From positions 186,001-250,000 of the forward strand of contig JABRWF010000002.1 of assembly GCA_018343915.1 (NCBI GenBank): 64,000 nucleotides of DNA, in the 5' to 3' direction. Below, piece by piece: positions 60,399-64,000 of the stretch. Every line of letters starts with the position of its first letter. Position 1 is the first letter of the stretch. The DNA is from Agroathelia rolfsii. Taxonomy: Eukaryota > Basidiomycota > Agaricomycetes > Amylocorticiales > Amylocorticiaceae. A program made the translations under genes and the position numbers. The notes under the pieces are model-generated. The model searched no databases, had not been told where the DNA came from, and worked only from the letters and a program-made list of their open reading frames with translations.

Positions 60399-63300
60399 TC
60401 ATCCTTCACGGAGAAAGAAAAGGAGAAAACGGCGCTTCTTACAGGGGGAGACGTTGGAAGATAGCAAATTCTCTTCTACATCGTCTGGGAGTAGAATAGG
60501 GGCGAATACAGAGGCTAAAAATAGCGCAATGAGACTATAGTATAATATAAAAAGATCATTCCTACCAAGTTTCTCTGCAGTAGGATTGGGTTTTGATGTA
60601 TCCTCTGTTGTGAGCTCGTGCTGCTGGCTAATAAAGTGCAAGAAAGCCGTGACGGATATCCAAACCTAATATAGTAGAAGATGTTATGATGATGAAAAAA
60701 AAATCGAGGAGGAGGTTTATACGTACGTTTACAGAGGCAGCAGGGAACGTCTCAAGTATCTAAGCTCACCACTCACTGTTAGTCCTATGATCATTATATT
60801 CAGGTGAAGTGTTCATAGGCCCACCTCGAAAGCTTCCTCTCGATTTGTTACTTGGGCACATTGCGCATGCAAGACATACGGAACTACTGGTTCCGTTAAT
60901 GAGCTTAAAAGCTGCCGCAAAGTTTCTCCAAACGCGAGCCGGATGCCATCATCCACCTTTTCTGGAATGAATGGGAAGTCGGCTCCTGTGTCCAGACACT
61001 TGCATGTGAAACATACTTCGTCAGAAACAATTTCGAACCAAAGCAATGGCAATACGGAATACCTCTCGAATGGTATATAAATGTTCCGTGGGAGGAGATG
61101 TCAAGAACAACCCGGGCTGAATTGACTCAGTAATGAGAGCGTATCACAGGCAAGTGGAAAGTCATACCACGTGAGCGGCATGACTCATCATCCAGTTCAC
61201 CAAACGCATAACCTCCCTGGGCGCATTGATTGCTTTTGCGAGAGGAGCCAGCTCTGCATCTGAGCGAACATCACGTATGGGCCCAGGGAGACGTGTTAAT
61301 GTAGAAAGCGAGTTAGCGAAGCATGTGTGAACTTGACATGATTATAAATAAGATCTGCCAACTTGTTACTGTAGAATGAGTGTGCGCACTATATTCAGCC
61401 TTAATCACAATGAAGTGATCCTTTGACAAAGCAGTGTGAAGGATGAGCATACACTCTAGTTGGGGATCTTTCAGATTCAGATCCGCCGCAGTATGTGAGT
61501 CTATGTATGCAGAAATTGTAATATCGAGTTTATCTTGTGGAAGTAAAATGCCCTGGAGCAAGAATAACATCAGAATCCAACGTTCAACCAAAAGAGATCG
61601 GGATAAATACAGCAACAGGTTGAATAGATAGCCATTTCGGATCTATATAAATTGTTAAGGCATAAACTTGAGACGATAAAATCACGGGGGCTCACGAATA
61701 TCACCCCCATCATTCATAGGTACAAACCTGAATACAGCTGGTACCTATAGACAATTTGATTGAGCAACTGGACAAGCGCAACTATTGGACTGAGCGGCAC
61801 AAACTGGACCGAAGTTTTCGACTTCCATTTTCTGCGATACAGGTTTCAGATACCTAAAGAACACCATATATCAGTAGCTTCTCCAAGCGCTCGAAAGTCA
61901 TGCCTATCGCTTACTCCAGCTTGCCTAACTCAATATTGGATGTACTGAGTCGAACTTTGGGATTTTCCTCCAATTCATCCATGTCCGCCACACGCCGATA
62001 CAGTTTATGGACGGTGGTTTCATGCACTGTCTTATCTAATGCTGAGATCTGTTTGTCCATTAATTCAATGCGTGTACACATCTGTGGAAGAACTATCTTC
62101 GAGGCTTACTTTGATAACGAAACTGGCCGATAATGGCCTATGGTCACTGAACGTGATTTCCGGATGACTGGTATATTGTAACTGAGACACAGGTGCTTCG
62201 GGGGAGGCCATGTACAGTATCCGATCCGTCCATGCTGGTTTACGCCTAAAATAGTTGAAGATGAGATTCGAGCAATGCTACTTCAGCAAACATAATAGAC
62301 TACTCGCTTCTTATCATAGCCTAAGTTATCGGTCAGTAATCCTGAAGCAAACCGATAAGTACTGCAGGGTTTATAGCGAAAGGAAAAGTAAAACAAGTTA
62401 ATTTATGGGATGTGAAGTATAAGTGAATTAAACATACGCACGGCATATGCGTTATTTCCATCTCTTCAAATCCTTCGAATGCATGTCTTTTACGAATTGA
62501 AGTTCGTAGCTACAAAAGGGATGGAACATCAATATCTATATTACCGGAAATAAAAGAGGAAAGCTGGTGTAGACCTGATCATAACGAAGCATAAGTTTGT
62601 GACTTTCTTGTTCCTGAGCCAGAACTTCGCGCACGTCCTCGTCCGGTAAGTCAATTCTGTAATTCAAATCTGTTCAGGGAAAACTAATTTAACACCGCGT
62701 ATCTGGGGAGAGAGAGATTTATGATCGGAAATAGAATTCACCTCCCTAAAATAAAAACAAGTGATTCATACACGATTTTTGATTGAGCTATTGAACCAAT
62801 ATGCGCCTCAGACATACCATCCAAAAGAGCACATCAGTATCGTATATCGACAACGCGGACGCACTCGGCTCGGCATAGGGTGCATTGGCAGTCCGAGCGG
62901 CATCAAATAGCAGTCGCTTTGACAGGTCATGATAATCTGAATTCCGACGTTCCTGCATGTCTTCAAAAGCGGCTAGATGTGCGTTCACGAAGGTCAGGAT
63001 CGTGGGTATCGAAGTTTCCTTCAATGTATCCGCAGAGCTCGGAGGTACGAATGCCAGACGTATAGCGTTACCACCCTTGTTACCCTGAAAGGCAAAGGTA
63101 ATTCCAAGTGAGGTTAAATCAATTTCCCTGAGATAGAAAAGCCATGTACCATAATACCCATTATTCCTGCTCCGACAGCGGTCACCTTGATATCGCTGAA
63201 GCATTCCCGAAGGCTCTTTTTGACAAAAATCATCAAGAGCATGCCAACAAGTTGTTTGGAAGTCAACTAAACAAAAGTGTAAATGCCGTAATACAAAAGG

Positions 63301-64000
63301 CAAGTTTTCTCGAGAGACCTACCTTCTCATACAAAATACCTTTCTCACCTAAGCCAGCTATAACAGCAGTTGTCCATTGCTCCTCCCGTGCGGTGCTGGT
63401 GGATATGAGCAGTGCCTCTGCAGACAAATCAAGCTCCTGGAATCCCAGAACAAGCATGTCGAAGTCATCACCATCGTCAACAAAGGCCGTTGATACTGCC
63501 GTCTTCGTGGTATTATCCTCAGTCGTCTGGTCCGCATCTGCCACAGACTTCTCTGGATTAGTTTCGACCGTAACTATAGGATCCTTTATTTCTCCAAGAG
63601 ACAGTGGTGATATAGGCTTCAATGGTGGTATAATGTTTCCAAGGGCTGATGAGGACAACGATGGCGAACGTCCGCGCACCCAGCCCGTCAGATCTTGTGA
63701 TGGGGTCTTGCCATTAACGTTGAACGTCCCTATACGTACTCTTTTTGCATGGATCAATTGACATGATATTAAAGGATCACGAAACCGGATCGATATCCAA
63801 GTGGCCTGATAGATCCGCGACCACTGTGACGCGAGCCGGCTGTCTGTCTCCTCTTACCTGAGATCATGGACCAGCCCTGTGCGGCACGCTTGACGTGCCC
63901 GACGACGTATCCAATCATCTCTTACTATGTGTATATCGCCCACATCATCACCTGGCAACCCAGCACTGGCTTTAGAAAGATGGTTATGGATAGGCTTCAG
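60399..64000 (-). CDS. OCRL/INPP5B-type inositol polyphosphate 5-phosphatase (5' end beyond the window)
   Basis: Minus-strand gene cut by the right edge, many exons. Order: DDWIRRRARQACRTGLVHDL, then the phosphatase domain with RVRIGTFNVNGK, LVLGFQELDLSAEALL, FQGNKGGNAIRLAFV, FVNAHLAA, DVLFWM-GDLNYRIDLPDED, KKRRKPAWTDRILYM and FSDHRPLSASFVIKVSLED. An ASH-like domain follows (YLKPVSQKMEVENFG, FRFVPMNDGG, WLSIQPVTG, DITISAYIDSHTA) and then a RhoGAP-like domain (SSLTEPVVPYVLHAQCAQV, ETFPAASVNVWISVTAFLHF, LASVFAPILL). This is the animal/fungal OCRL layout, enzymes that remove the 5-phosphate from PI(4,5)P2 on endosomes and Golgi. The GDLNYR motif is completed by a 4-nt exon (62742-62745). The RhoGAP arginine finger could not be confirmed. 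Confidence 0.88.

Overview
The window is fungal nuclear DNA, most likely from an Agaricomycete (Rhizoctonia/Ceratobasidiaceae-like; this is inference). Signs are genes cut by many 50-70 nt GT-AG introns, CT-rich leaders, and families mainly known from mushroom-forming fungi: DUF6593, DUF6534-type 7TM proteins, DUF6699, basidiomycete laccase and GH5_12 sterol/ceramide glucosidase. There are no bacterial-type operons, CRISPR arrays, rRNA genes or tRNA genes that I can support. Almost every gene has to be assembled from exons, so coordinates span first to last coding base and include introns. Layout: 0.35-15.9 kb (+) holds secreted or surface-acting products: a serine carboxypeptidase, a GH5_12 glucosidase with a C-terminal membrane anchor, a laccase, a DUF6699 protein and a large Gly/Ser-repeat secreted protein with a Cys-rich core. 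16.8-22 kb holds an unidentified minus-strand gene, a DUF6593 gene and, in an AT-rich stretch with almost no long open frames, a complete 7TM gene broken into about 20 exons. 24-28 kb (-) holds Maf1 and an Hst3/Hst4-type sirtuin. 28.6-33.4 kb holds three Ras GTPase paralogues, the first two divergent from one 441-bp promoter. 34-39.3 kb is a local DUF6593 expansion: three intact copies, one pseudogene and a tail fragment. 42-46 kb holds an MFS transporter and a SIM-rich RING-like protein. 49.5-63.9 kb holds an AIM9-like mitochondrial kinase-fold protein, hexokinase, mitochondrial uL14, an unidentified multi-exon protein and an OCRL/INPP5B-type inositol 5-phosphatase that runs off the right edge. 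How genes relate: most are independent eukaryotic units. Themes are secreted degradation and oxidation enzymes on the left, a signalling block (Ras x3) beside a young tandem family (DUF6593), and core housekeeping on the right. The most unusual structural theme is very short exons that carry essential motifs: 4 nt in the 5-phosphatase GDLNYR motif, 17 nt for the hexokinase FSYPC sugar motif, a 21-nt laccase exon that is exactly HPFHLHG, and runs of 10-26 nt exons in the 7TM gene. Gene finding by open frames would miss or break these genes.
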